Origin: Acanthosoma haemorrhoidale
Lineage: Eukaryota; Arthropoda; Insecta; Hemiptera; Acanthosomatidae
Length of the DNA stretch: 64,000 nt
Direction: 5' to 3'
NCBI GenBank assembly: GCA_930367205.1
Contig: OV884011.1
Span: 123,501,866-123,565,865 of the forward strand
Within the stretch, counting starts at the first letter, position 1; the number at the start of each line of letters is the position of its first letter. Under the pieces are notes generated by a model, which saw nothing but the letters and a program-made list of their open reading frames with translations, was not told the DNA's origin and made no database searches. Position numbers and translations under genes: made by a program. Of the stretch, positions 12,840 through 25,428 are shown piece by piece.

Positions 12840-12975
12840 GCAATGAAAATTAAATCAATAATTATAAATAACACTGGAATACCAATAGCAAAGCATATAA
12901 GATACCTTGGAGTGTCGGTAGGCCATCATATAACCTTCTGTAAGCACGTTAAAACACAAAGATTAATAACATGTC
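12840..12975 (+). pseudogene. Jockey-like ORF2 fragment (RT C-terminal motif)
   Basis: The plus strand reads IRYLGVSVGHHITFCKHVK, the motif that follows the RT catalytic domain in Jockey-clade ORF2 (usual form: VRYLGLxxDxRLTWxxHI). Preceding residues IIINNTGIPIA fit the conserved spacer. The frame ends soon after, and neighbouring sequence to about 13400 is too decayed to follow. Confidence 0.5.
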
Positions 12976-15900
12976 AAACTTTACCGGCTGAACCAACTCC
13001 TCTTTTCTATTGGTCTTCCACTCCATTTTAAAAAATATTAATCTACATATTAAGAATATAACAATAAATAATAATAATATCAATCTAAAAACCCATATTA
13101 CGGTCTTAACTGCTTTACGCTTCACCTCGTCTACAACACTGCTCAGAACCGATGCCTAATCAATAGAAAAACGTTTTTACTATACACTAATAATAAGTTA
13201 AATGAATTGGCTACAATAAATAAAATATTTATATACCTGCTCATTATATATCTCAATAACAAATAAACTTTTACTATATCAACAATCTGAATAACCCACT
13301 ATTTAACACTTAAGAACCCTATTCATGACCCACTTATAGAATTAGAAAAATAATGAAATTGCAATAATCCAATAACGCCTGTTATGATATAATTAATATA
13401 ACACTTAAGGGCTTAAGGTAACATAACACAAACAGACGCGTATTCACGCTGGAAAGACAAAGAAAATAATCTTTCTTCTTAAATTGTGGTTATTACTTGG
13501 TAATAAAAAAGCTGTACTTTTTCTCTGGTGGGGTAGTGAATACACTATAAAAATTAACTTGAAGCAAATTCATATTAACATAAGAATGAAAACATTGTGT
13601 GATGTACTCAATCCATATAAATGCAAGCAGAAAGTTAAAAAATACTTTGAAAGAAAATTAGTGGAAACTAAGTAAATAGGTTGGTTAATGGATCATAGCA
13701 ATTGCATGAAGTTTGTTGTTCGATGATTAATTTTGGTGCATTTATGTAACACATACCATGCTTTCGAAGGTTAGTACAGCTTAATTAATGGCTTTCGAGT
13801 CTACAATTATAAATAGTGTATTCAAATGATGAACATGAATATTATTATATCAGTAATATGTTCATCTCAGTTATATTATTTGTATTTAGGTACATAGTAT
13901 GCAAAAAAAAAAACCCATCTTTGTGCTACGGAGCGCTCGGTTTCAAGTACCGGGTTATAGCTCTTGCCAAATGAGAGCTTTCGTTTAGATATTGACCTTC
14001 TTACTACCATACTTTCCACTAATTTCCTTCCTTGGTATTTGTTGTATTTCTGCCTGCATTTACATAAATTGTGTACTTCACATAATGTTATTACTATTAT
14101 CTATATGAATTTACTTTTTATTGTGTATTTGCAACTTCCGTGGGAGAAAAAAATACTTATTCATAATTTTTATATAATTAAAAATAAAGATCGTTTTGAA
14201 ATTAAATTGAATTTTTAAACCAAAATATATTACATATTATTATTTATGATGAAGACTCCAAATAATGGACAATTTTTATGGGGCTACATCATTAGGTCAT
14301 TAATAGATTCTATCACGAAGATTTGCACGGCTCTAAAATCACACGTATCAATATATCAACTGATTAATTAATTACAGTTATTCATTTTCAACGTTTAATG
14401 TCCATATGCAACTAAAGCATAACCGTTAACAATCGTAACCCTCAATTATACAATGGTTTATGCACTTCTTCTGAAATCATGAAGTAAAAATAACGTATAA
14501 ATAGTGCTGAATAGCAATGATTTTAACAAAACACTCATTCATTTTAGAGGAAAATAGACAAATTGTTCACTTCAGTTATATTTAGATTAATTATGAAGCG
14601 AGGGTGCAGCTGAAGAGTCTTGACATTGACTTGGAAAGTGAGTCCGTGCTGGAGTAGTTCTGAGGTAGAGCGCCAGACCAAAGTTCGAGCTGTGCACTAT
14701 TCATCTTATTTAAGGATGATCAGGTTCCAAGACCAATTATGAATTCTCCGTAGTATTTCATTTTTTGTAAACTAATACAAGATATTTTTAGCTATCTTGA
14801 ATATTGTGTATATACTGTATTTTATATTAGCTACATAGTGAAGTAATAATTGAAACAGATTAATTAGTGCGTACCTGATTAGATGTACGCAGGTATTGTA
14901 GATGCCTGCAGGTGTTTTGTGCACATCACTTAGATTGTTACTGGACACTGATTTGATTAGAAAGGGATTGGTAGTAGGTGATGGTAAATCTAATCAATTT
15001 TGCCATCAATGGCCATATTAATCAATTTTGTTTTTTTATACTTCTCCAGGAATTTCGGAATTAAGAAGATTGACTCAACCTACCATCGTAAGTAAAGCTG
15101 CTTTAGAGCTGCCTTCCTTCAGGGCATCGACTTCGCTGGTGCCGATTGCAGCCGAACTGTCAAGTAATTCTCCCTTCCCTGAGGTAGTATACTCAAGTAC
15201 ATGAAAGTTCATATCGACAAATTTAAATGAAAAATTTTTAAAATCAAGTCAATGCATCACACAATGACATGTTGCGTTACAGGCGTGAAACAAATTTTAA
15301 TGACATTTATAATTTTTTGTAGTTATAGTCTATTAAAGTCACAACAAATATTATATGTTATTAATCAGGACTCGTTGAGATTTTTAATTCAATGCCCTAT
15401 TTGATGGGATAAATATTTCTTTATTTTCTTGTGATAAATTGAAGACTTTTCATTATTTTCCATGGGGCTAACTTTATTTTTATCATCATCTGATGGTCAA
15501 ATTGAACTACCATGCGTACCTCTTAAAATAACTCTGGTTGTGTTAATGTGCAACTACTATTTTAATGATTTTTTATAGATATTATTTAGAAAAAAAAATC
15601 ACCAGATAATCAAAGCGTTGAGGTCATTCAATTGATATCCTACTGAAATTTGAGCATAAAAAATATCAAATTTCAGACATAAAATATAATATTTTAATAT
15701 AATTAATGACACTTATGTTTTATTAAAATATCAATATTTTTCATGCCATCTTTACATCAAATGTTCCTTCCAGTTTAAATAGGGGGCTCATAAAGGCTAG
15801 AAGAGATGGACAAACACATATGAAACAGGCTGTTTTTGAAAAAAAAAACCAAAGAACCTTAAAAAAATGTATATTTATGTATTTACGCCAAGCATAACTA

Positions 15901-16080
15901 TACAAAATTCTAAAAAACACTTAGACGGTGGTTTTAATTATCTTGAACTAAATTGTTTTGAATTAAATTAAAAAATTAGAAACTATTCATTTTTTATATG
16001 TAATTATTAGTAGTGTATAATGTCTCTCACTGGTGTAAGTTTTGTAATTATTGCTTATAGCTAAAATATTGGTCACCAAT
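12976..16080. other. Intergenic stretch, nothing firmly identified
   Basis: AT-rich DNA. At 14656-14695 a short segment resembles the D-arm and T-arm words of a tRNA (GGTAGAGC ... GTTCGAGC) with no anticodon arm between; see the rejected list. No other gene or repeat was recognised. Confidence 0.45.
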
Positions 16081-16089
16081 GACCCTTGT

Positions 16090-16205
16090 TGACATGCCCT
16101 TAAAAAAAAAAAGCCTAAAAAATAGTGACCTGTCGTAGGATTCAAACCAAGGCCTACTGATTAGCATAAATATCATTAATTGAAACTAATATGTCGCAAT
16201 GTCGC
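16090..16205 (-). repeat. tRNA-derived SINE-like sequence
   Basis: On the minus strand a B-box-like GGTTTGAATCC (16138-16148) follows an anticodon-arm-like GCTAATCAGTAGG. A weak A-box-like region lies about 50 bases upstream, and a TTTTTT run that could stop RNA polymerase III lies downstream. This layout is that of tRNA-derived SINEs. No second copy was seen in the window. Confidence 0.35.
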
Positions 16206-16439
16206 TATTCTAGTTAACATTATGAAAAAAAATCACATTTTGCTTTACTTTTTCAGACATACTGCCAAATGTTCATGTTTGCGATAGAACAAACTGGCTG
16301 TACGGCAGATAGACAAAACACGACCGTTCCATACATAAAACTAAAGTGGAGCCTCTCCCTTTAGACTTGGTAAATATTTCGCCAGTTAAAGTATATATTA
16401 TGGAATATTCGATTATTTGTAAACAGGCAATTGTAGATT

Positions 16440-16905
16440 TATGCTAATTAAGGGAATAGATGGCCATTGGGTATTTGCCTATCACTCGTGCTGAGGGGTA
16501 AATACCAGCAGTCCCACTCGAGTGGTCGGTCCCTTGCCCCCGATCTCTCCCGCTAGTCTAATCAGAGCAGCCGCTTTTTGTCCCGAGTCAATATTGGGCC
16601 TGGCTTTTTCTCTTTGCTCTTTATTATTTGAGCTTTCGGTTATTCGATTGATAAAACCAACAGTGCCTCCCTGTTCCCTTGGGTCATAACTCGCCCCCGG
16701 CCTGGCTCGCTTCATTTGTATGCCGGAAGATAACATCTTTGCTTCCAGGGATCCCAGCAGTGGAGAGGGAGGACTGGGAGACGTCTTCTTAGGGGGATTT
16801 CACAGCGGATCTGCCGGATTGCTAAAATGGAAAACCATTTCGAGATACAAATTTCAATTGATAGTCGGTTGGTTCAACAGTTATGTCATAATGGCACTAT
16901 AAGCA
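16440..16905. other. GC-richer island with short open frames
   Basis: A patch of about 400 bases, clearly richer in G and C than its surroundings. The minus strand has an 84-codon ATG frame (16482-16736), charged and glycine rich, that I do not recognise. It has no hydrophobic segment and no domain signature. A plus-strand frame of 60 codons overlaps its upstream end. It could be a host exon, a promoter island or an old insertion. Confidence 0.3.
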
Positions 16906-19900
16906 ATCGTACTTTACCTAGCTTATCAAAATTAACTAAACACTTCAGGGTTCCTTTTTTCGTTTCTCAAAATGTTAATCCACCCTTAGTGATAACATTT
17001 CTGCTGAAATTTTAAGTGTTGGTCTGATAGGTATTTTAGAGTTTAAATCAAACATTTATGCAGGTGTGCCCGTATATGGCAAGCTGTGTTGAATTGAAAA
17101 CTTATCCCAACTTATTATGAAGGAATAAAAAGAGTATCATGAAATTCCTTTACATATTACAGAAGGCCTGACTTTAAATTTGAGTTCTATATTGTATATA
17201 CATCGATAAACGAAGAGCTATATATTTCATAAAAAAAAGGGCCAAATGATGAAGACTTTCTTTTAGTTTTCCTGTGTGGGTGCTAGCATGCCCTTACTCA
17301 CCAGAACTAGTGCGGAGTCTTTATAGTCCTGAAGTAACCATCAATGGTGTATGCTTTCCTAATGATGATAAATATGCTTAGAATGAACATAAAATAATAA
17401 ACGCACCGGACGTCCATCGACAACTGATACCCACTAACGATGAAAATAGACGACTGGTAAAAACACCGTTAAGCACGTGCAAGTGAGTTTTTATTTGGGG
17501 TACTCCTCCAAATACAAATACACATCCTCTACGAGAAAAATAAATATTGCTTAGATGATTTTACTCTTCAATTGTTAACAACTATTTGTTAGTTATTATC
17601 ATATATTAATACATGGATATACGAGTATGCCTCAAGGGTTCGCAAATAGTGGGAGAATGTATAAGCAGCATGGTGATTATAGATGGTTTATAGCTCGACA
17701 GAAGTTAATGAGTATTCTGCTGAAGTATTTATTATTTTACGTCAACTGTTCCTATATGCTTCATGGAATGAATTCAATCTACATTTAAAGAGAAATATAT
17801 AGTGATGTTCTTAATCTCATTATATATCAATATATATATACATATATTGGGTTGAAGCGTCAGCCCAACACGTTTTGGGTGGTTTTGTTTGTTTTCTCAC
17901 TTTCTGTAATCCAACAACCTATTTATTTACCTACGTCCCAGGGTCGATATAGTACCACATCGAAAAATACTTCGTCTTTAGGTAATTAAAACAATTCCAA
18001 AATTGAATTTTCCTAATTTAAACAAAAGCCACGGGAACGCCTTATCCCATTCAGCAATGTGCATTAGGCTATAAGGACTGCAGTGATGGACTTCCCTAAT
18101 CCCGATAGAATTCTGCGAGTCACGAGAGGGCACGTGACCGGATCCTTTGGCCCTTTGTCGCCAACTGTTGCCCCCTAAATGGTACTGCTAGGGCACCTGG
18201 CACGCCACGCGCCCAACCCTTTTAAACTTTCTAAGTCAGAGAAAAAAAAACACTACTTGAGGGATCATCCCTTTGTTGGTTATAGCTTCTCAGTGCTCCA
18301 ATCCACTAACGCTACCTTTGCCGGGTTTTAATTTGTATGAGGGTATTTTACTCTTGGAATTTATGTTAGAGCTGAACGAAGCAGCACAATCCGTTCTTCA
18401 CTCTCACCGTCCATCCGGGATGGTCTATCTGCTGAAATGAAAAAAATCAACAAATCAATCAATAAATAGAAAAAAATAGTTAAGTTAAAAATATGTAAAT
18501 AAATAATTATGTTCAATAATTTGCGTGATTTTAAATATTATTATTTTAATGTTCATTAGAAAAAAATTAACAGACAAATTATCTTATTTGGCTTGTACGG
18601 CCCCAATATATCTTGCTACCTTCTGGAAATTCTCAGAGGGTCCTGAACTTGTACCAATAGTTCAAACTTGAGCGCAACTCCAAGCAATATGTTTTAACAA
18701 ACTGCCGAGAATTTATCCCACAGGAATGAACGAAGTAAAAAATAAAACATTAAATTGTTGTTTTGATTATATTTTATGTGTTTATTAGTATGAAGGCATG
18801 TAAATATTAACTTTAGGAATGATTGTCGATGAGAGGATTTTTATTTCTTGTTAAATAGATTTAAGAGTTTTACATAGATAAAAATTTGTAAATATTTAAT
18901 ATACCTACTACTATTACTAAGTGCACTAGACAGGGCAGTATACCCCAGTCTGTACTTAAATTCGCAAAGTTATGGAATGCTGGAAAAATCGTTTGGACAG
19001 GTAAGAAGAGGGTGAACTTCTAAAGCTTACTGTGCACGATGTGAGTAAAATCTGTAAGCTAAAGCGTTTTTTCCTAAACCTTTTTAGAAATCTATATTTG
19101 TGTTTTTCATGAAAGTGTATATGGTTTTCTATTACAAAATATGGGGCATGATGAAATCTGTGTAAACTTTAAAGTAATATTTACTGATAAAACATCGTGA
19201 AGTGGAAGCGAAAAGGAACTCTGAGAGCGCTAGCTGAGGGCGGATGTTTGTCAGTCAACACGGGCATCACAACATGCGACTGACGTGCCTCTAATAGCGG
19301 TCAGAGCACAGGCCTCGGTGTAAAGGGAACAGAGCTGACTTACTCATCCGGGAGCCAGCTGTAAAAAAAAAAAACATGAGGTAGCAATGAGCACTGGCGA
19401 GGTAATAAATCAGGAGCCAGATGGAGAGGCGTTGGCTAACTCTAACACCTGGTCGTCCATGTGCGGTAGCTACTAGCTCTACATGGCAGTATCTGCTCCA
19501 GTAATTACCGTAATAAGGAGTCATCTCTCTGCCACTCTTGCAATTAGCATGAGTGTAACTTCAGGGTAAACTCACCAGCTAATGGAGGAACTGACTATGG
19601 CCTCATGACAAAACGAAGGATAAACCATCATCTTACTATTGCATTGCAAGCACCCCGGAAACGTATCAAGGTTGCACTTCATCCCCATTTGTCAGGTAGC
19701 CATCGATTGTAAGGTAATGTTTGTTTCTTTATTTTGATTTAACGCTATACAACTTATAGGACTATATATATAGGATAATATTAATAAACACTGATTTCGA
19801 TGTGTTGAAGTTAAGAAAGAATTCTTATCTCCTCTCTGGATCTTTAGGAATTCGATGATGCGGGGTTGTAAATTTGTCATTTTGAATAAGCATTTAATGA

Positions 19901-20400
19901 GTTATTAACCATAACCGTATTAAAGCGAAGATATGATGGAAAGTGAACAACAAAGTTATTTGGTAGGACAATGGAGCGACTTACTCCCTCAAAAACTTTT
20001 AGTCGTCAATGTAGATTATTATGCAATTTGAGGATGATAAAGTGAACAAGAAAAAAGCTAAGCTCTGAGAAGGATTAAATACAACTCTTTTTGCTATTCT
20101 ACAATATTTTCATTTATATTTATTTTTTACTCAAAATCTGAGGAAGTCAAGGTTTTTTCGTTTTGAACGTGTTTTTGACGATGGGAATCTCTTGGTGTTA
20201 AATTCTAATTTTCCAAATTTTGTTCTTTGTGTTCCAAATGTTGTTCTTTTTTAGAAATGATGATCGTAAAAGTGAAGACACTATATATCGCCTAGCTTGC
20301 GTGACACTCTAGCAAAGGAGGGTTATACACTTCTGTTGTCTGAATACTAAAAAATACCGAAAACGGAGTCAACCTAGTTCTTATAAGTACATTTAGTTGG
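16906..20400. other. Intergenic stretch with two GC-richer patches
   Basis: Mostly AT-rich. Patches at 18020-18430 and 19200-19560 are GC-richer and could be old LTR or exon remnants. In the second, the minus strand carries a long T run followed by ACAG, a good 3' splice-site shape, but no matching open exon. A 9-bp hairpin with one mismatch (TTGGGTTGA/TCAGCCCAA) lies at 17857-17878. No gene is called. Confidence 0.4.
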
Positions 20401-20470
20401 ATCTTTAAAGTTAGAATATATATATATTGAGGATTATATATATATATATTCTAATGAGACTTTAAAGATA
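20401..20470. repeat. Imperfect long inverted repeat in TA-rich DNA
   Basis: The outer arms ATCTTTAAAGT and ACTTTAAAGAT, and inner arms TAGAATATATATATAT and its complement, form a roughly 27/32-base stem around a short GAGGATT-type loop. One arm has an extra CTCAT. It may be a decayed palindromic transposon end or a cruciform-prone site. It lies 70 bases from the insertion point of element A. Confidence 0.7.
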
Positions 20471-20541
20471 TATATATATATATAATATACTTATATACTT
20501 ATATACTACTATATATTACCCTTAATATACTTATATATATA

Positions 20542-20725
20542 AGTTAAGGTTCGGACGTCGTAGGCAGCCAGCCTAATCCTTAAGTCATCGGGATGTAAAC
20601 ATCCCGAATGTATTTAGAGAGGCTTTAAAAGCTCAAATAAAAACAGTCTTGTGACAACTCTCGTTCAGTAACTACATTCAACCTCTTTCCTTTTTCTTCT
20701 CGTTTTTCGTTGACGATCGTTAACT
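20542..20725 (+). repeat. Element A 5' LTR, 184 bp
   Basis: Carries an inverted repeat (TCGGGATGT, two-base spacer, ACATCCCGA), a TTTAAAAG TATA-like word, an AATAAAA polyadenylation signal and a pyrimidine-rich 3' part ending GATCGTTAAC(T). Its last base is shared with the primer site. Identical by eye to 24998-25181. Confidence 0.9.
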
Positions 20726-20742
20726 GGTGCCGAAACCCGGGA
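20725..20742 (+). promoter_or_regulatory. Primer-binding site complementary to tRNA-Phe
   Basis: TGGTGCCGAAACCCGGGA lies directly at the LTR edge. It is the exact complement of the 18 bases at the 3' end, with CCA, of animal tRNA-Phe as I recall that tRNA (…TCCCGGGTTTCGGCA). The primer would start minus-strand DNA synthesis. Confidence 0.8.
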
Positions 20743-20833
20743 GCGGAGTGGGTTCGAGTCATTAACGTGCGAGTTGGTTTTTGTTTTTTTTTTCCTTCTT
20801 ATTCACTTTCGTGTGATTTAATTAAAGTAGGTA

Positions 20834-21202
20834 ATGGTGGAATTGCGGCCGGCAGCGTTTGAAGTTCCACAGTTACCTAAAGAAACCATGGCTGAAGCCC
20901 ATGCGAACACACTGGCGTGGATGAAGGTGCGGGCAGTGACGTCACAGGACATGAGGAAAATGATCTCAGACCTCGAAAAATTTTCTGGGGAAATAGGTGA
21001 GTTAAATCATTTTCTCAAAGGTGGAGATAGGATTATGGAGAGGATACAAGCCAAGATGGACGAAGGGTTACTCGACCCAGGTGACGCTAAGTCAATAAAG
21101 GCAGACCTGGTGTGCAGGGTGAAAAGGAAGGTGCTGAACCTGATACAGGCGGACGAGGAAACCCCGTGGGAGATAGTAAAGACGAGACTGAAAAAAGCAT
21201 AT
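20834..21202 (+). pseudogene. Element A gag, N-terminal part, cut off by the (GA)n tract
   Basis: The frame opens with an ATG 92 bases after the primer site and gives about 123 sensible residues (…WMKVRAVTSQDM…ETPWEIVKTRLKKAYG), alpha-helical and charged as in Ty3/gypsy matrix/capsid regions. It then runs into the purine-only tract and continues only as Arg-Glu repeats. The rest of capsid and any nucleocapsid zinc knuckle are missing. Pol lies in a different frame, so a frameshift would have been needed or was created by the repeat. Ty3 Gag is usually 250-450 residues, so most of it is lost. Identity as gag rests on position and composition rather than a clear motif. Confidence 0.6.
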
Positions 21203-21451
<249 letters not shown>

Positions 21452-24400
21452 CACACCAGATCAAGGTATGTAAGTGTAAATTACTTACTCTTGGGGGACC
21501 CTGCGAAGTAATGGGAGAAGCGGTCGTGGGGCTGGAAGAATGGGCGAAAGTAATGGGTGACATAAAAGTACACGTCGTGGAAGACATGCCACGGGAATAC
21601 CAGATAATAGTGGGGTGTGATTTACTGGGAAAAGTAGGCGCGCGCATCAAAAACGAGGGGGAGAACTGGAGGATCAAAATAGGGAAGCGAACCTATCGAA
21701 GCCGGGGGGGCGTAAGGGGCGAAACGGAGCAAATAGGAGCGGTTAAGAGAGTGGAGGATTGGAGGGAGAGTCTGAGGAGCGAGTTTAGGGATATTTTTTT
21801 CGCTGAAGGGGACAAGCTAGGAGCAACGGGGAAAACGCTACATGAGATCCCGTTAAAAGTAGAGCGGGTGACGTATGTGAAGGAGAGGCGGTATCCGCAA
21901 GCGCTCAGACAACACATTAGAAAGGAGATCGAGGATCTCAAGCGCCAAGGTATTATCAGAGATAGCACGTCTCCGTATAATAGCCCTTTGTGGGCAGTGA
22001 AAAAGAAAAGTCGACCGGGAGAATGTGAGGAAAAATACCGAGTCGTGGTGGATTTTCGGAAACTTAACGATAATACCCTGGACGAAAAATATCCGATCCC
22101 GCGGTTCGAAGACATCCTAGACAGACTAAACGGTGCAAAAATTTTTAGCACATTGGACCTAAAAGCAGGGTACCATCAGATCAAACTAGCTGCGCATGAC
22201 CAACATAAAACGGCGTTTTCGTTTGAAAGAGGGCATTTTGAGTTCACGAGAATGCCGTTCGGTCTCAAAAATGCTCCAATAACCTTTCAGCGTCTCATGG
22301 ACGAACTTCTGAGAGGAATGGACGAAAATATGTGCCAAATTTACATGGATGACCTGCTGATCTTCAGCCGAACGGAATCGGAACATATTCAACACCTCCG
22401 GAACGTATTTGAGAGATTAAGGGATTTCGGGTTGAAACTGTCAATAGACAAATCGTCACTGGGGCAGGAGCAGATTAGTTTTTTAGGGCACACAATCTCA
22501 CAGGAAGGGGTTCAACCAGACTCGACGAAAGTAGAAGCGATCCAGAGAATGGAGGTGCCAAAAGATGTAAAAGGGATTCGGAGATTACTGGGCACGCTCA
22601 ATTACTACCGCCGTTTCGTGCCGGACATGGCAGAATATATGGTACCCATTAACAATTTACTACGGAAAGGAGCACGGATAATGATCACGCCGCTGATAGA
22701 GCAGAATATCCGCAAATGCTTGGCACGTTTGCAGGAGGCGCCGATTTTGGCTTTCCCTAACTTTGAGAAGGATTTCACGATCACCACCGACGCAAGCGAC
22801 TATGCCTTGGGGGCAGTATTGTCACAAGAAGGCGAAGACGGGGAAAGACCGGTGGCTTACGCGAGCAGACGCCTGACGGACACGGAGGCGCGGTACAGCG
22901 CTCTCGAACGAGAACTCCTCGGGATAGTGTGGGCCATTGGGCACTTCCGTCCGTATGTATTTGGCAGAAGGTTTCGAATACATACGGATCACCGACCTCT
23001 TCAATGGGTCGGAAAACTCAAAGAATCCTCCTCAAGGGTAACAAGGTGGAAGGAATTCTTAGCCCAATACAATCTGGATATTGTATATAAGCCAGGCAAA
23101 GACAACGTCGTGGCAGATTGGCTGTCGCGCGCTATTATGGTGAACGCCATAGAAGAAGGGGAAACATCGAGCGGTATGAGGCAGTTCATTGAGGAATGGA
23201 CGCCTGGAGAAGCGGGCAGGAGCAGCACGCGGAAAGATAGTGACAGGAGTGCGGACACACCATCAGACGAGTCTATAGGAGAGAGACCGCGTGATATGGA
23301 GACGACGGACGAAATTATCAATGATAAGCGGAGGCAGATCATATGGAAAACTCAAACATCGGGTGCTCTGAAAATACTCCATAGTACGTACGGTAGGAGT
23401 CAGATCGCGACGATTTGGTCACCACCGGGAGTTCGAGGAGATCAAATTTGTCAGGCTCTCAAGGACGTGTCCAAACCCGGCAAAACACACCATTTATTCG
23501 TGGGCAACGAGACTGTGTGGGACAAAATTAAAAAGCTGTGGCAGAAAGAGCTGTTGGGGGTGGATCGCTCGTTCATTCGGTGTCTTTCCGTGGTCCAAAC
23601 CCTGCGGGACGAGGAGCAGCAACGCGAGGTAACACTGGCGTATCACCAAGGAAAAACCAACCACCGCGGTGGGCAGGAGACGGCACAAGCACTACGAAGG
23701 CGCTATTTTTGGTGGGGGATGCAGCGGACTATTCAGGAGGTAATCGGAGCATGCGAAGTTTGCCAGAAGACGAAATATGATAGACATCCCCCGCAGGGAC
23801 TCCAGGAGGAATCACCCACGGCAGAAGCACCACTGACGGAGATTCAAGTGGACACCTTCACGTGGCGGGGTTTTAAGTGGGTCACTATCATCGACCCATT
23901 TAGCAAAGTGGCTATGGCCTACGCGGTGGGAGACAAGTCATCAGATTCCATATTACAAGCTCTCAACACATGGTTTCAGTTCTACGGCATACCAGAGAGG
24001 ATCTCGTCGGACGGGGGACGGGAGTTTGACAATGCAACCGTGAGAGCCGAAATGCAAAAACGGGATGTGGTATGGCATTTTAATACCCCCGGGCATCCCA
24101 AGAGCAGGGGAACCATCGAAAGGTTACACAGCACCCTCAGCGACCACTTACGCGTGTACCAGGTGGATAAAGGCCTGTCGGCGAACGTAGCGATGCCAAT
24201 GGCGGTGGCGGCATACAACCACTCGATACATGCCACGACGGGGTTAGCACCCTTCGAAATTTTGTTTGGATTACGAGTGAGACCGAGGAACTGGCCAGAG
24301 ACGGTGGCGGATGAGGGAATGGTGGCACAGCTCCATAACACCCACATACAGCTCGGAAAGATGTGGTACAAAGTACGCGATAAGATTATGCGCGAAAAAT

Positions 24401-24648
24401 CCAAGCGCGTGGCACGGGCAAATTTGAAGGTGCGTGATCGCATAGGAGCAATATCGATTGGGACCGTTGTGTACAGAAAAGTCGTGTCAAATCGTAGTAA
24501 GGAACTTGTTCGGTATGAGGGGCCCTTTAAGGTCATCATAATTCGGGAACATAATCTCGTGACCATCGAGAGTATGACCACCCCAAAGAAGAGGCGAACC
24601 GTTCACATTGAACAGTTGAAACTCCCAACACAGGGGGGAGGGTGTTGA
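21452..24648 (+). CDS. pol: Element A Pol: protease remnant, reverse transcriptase, RNase H, integrase
   Basis: The open frame starts at 21112 and runs through the GA tract; residue numbers are from 21112. The first real residues are a retropepsin C-terminal part (…IIVGCDLLGKV), but the DT/SG active-site motif is absent. RT has FSTLDLKAGYHQI (about 344), FGLKNAP and the catalytic YMDD (411-414). RNase H has TTDAS (D560) and HTDHRPLQW (D626). Integrase has an HHCC zinc finger (H845, H852, C881, C884) and a D914, D967, E1003 catalytic triad with DD35E spacing. RT, RNase H and integrase look intact over about 1,065 residues, with no internal stop. No chromodomain is seen. Function would be cDNA synthesis and insertion, but Pol could not be matured without a protease supplied in trans. 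Confidence 0.92.
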
Positions 24649-24997
24649 ATGTGCGTAAGATGGTGTGCCCTCGATCCGATACGGAGCAACTGATCCGGAA
24701 TCATATGTTTCACATGTTCACATTCACATGTGCTGCTCAGAGAGAGTTTTTGTTTTCATTATTTATATTGTGGATGTTCCATTTTTTTTTACCTGGCAGC
24801 CACCGGGTCCAGGGCGAATGTATTATTTTTTGTTATTATTATTTTTGTTTTATTTCTGTATTATCTCTTTTCTTTGTTTTTTTGTGAGGACTATGAATAT
24901 ATTAGACCGTAAACGTGATGTAAGGGATTACAGGCTGTGTGCTGAGTGCGGCGGACCTTGGAGTTTACGAAGAGATATGCGTAAACTGGCAGGGGGG
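24649..24997 (+). other. Element A 3' untranslated region and polypurine tract
   Basis: About 350 bases without a convincing env frame; short overlapping hydrophobic frames are AT-rich artefacts. It ends in GGCAGGGGGG (about 24988-24997), the polypurine tract that would prime plus-strand DNA directly at the 3' LTR. Confidence 0.8.
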
Positions 24998-25181
24998 AGT
25001 TAAGGTTCGGACGTCGTAGGCAGCCAGCCTAATCCTTAAGTCATCGGGATGTAAACATCCCGAATGTATTTAGAGAGGCTTTAAAAGCTCAAATAAAAAC
25101 AGTCTTGTGACAACTCTCGTTCAGTAACTACATTCAACCTCTTTCCTTTTTCTTCTCGTTTTTCGTTGACGATCGTTAACT
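24998..25181 (+). repeat. Element A 3' LTR, 184 bp
   Basis: Same length as, and by eye identical to, the 5' copy. The right flank starts TATATATA. Confidence 0.92.
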
Positions 25182-25214
25182 TATATATATATATATATGC
25201 ATATGTATATATAA

Positions 25215-25388
25215 GTTATCGTCTTCCGGCTGTAGACGGTCAAAGAAAAAGAGAGAATATATATGGTAATAATGCACACAGGTTCGATTGTTAACTGGCT
25301 TTATTCTGTTCTCATCCTCTATCAATCCATGCTTTGTTTACACTAGGCCCTGTGGTATTAGGCTTAACAATGTCTTGCCACTAGCCAT

Positions 25389-25391
<3 letters not shown>
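25215..25391 (-). mobile_element. Solo LTR of a sister family, between elements A and B
   Basis: The ends form an inverted repeat (GTTAT at 25215-25219 and ATAAC at 25387-25391) inside TA repeats. Read on the minus strand it has the same plan as the element A LTR: GCCTAATA, TGTAAACA, AATAAAG polyadenylation signal, TTTTTCTTTGAC, GACGATAAC. The sequence is too diverged to be the same subfamily. No coding region adjoins it. Confidence 0.6.

Positions 25392-25428
<37 letters not shown>

Noticed and set aside
14656..14695. tRNA-like words GGTAGAGC and GTTCGAGC
   Set aside because: No anticodon arm or acceptor stem can be formed; at most a fragment of a tRNA-derived repeat.
19291..19524. 77-codon minus-strand frame with a T-run plus ACAG splice-acceptor shape inside
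   Set aside because: No paired donor or exon-like continuation, and no recognisable protein.
23982..24581. 199-codon minus-strand frame in element A and its mirror in element B
   Set aside because: Antisense shadow of the pol gene.
24642..25003. Hydrophobic frames after element A pol, as a possible env
   Set aside because: Short, overlapping, F/L-rich frames from T-rich DNA; no signal peptide, cleavage site or glycosylated ectodomain pattern.
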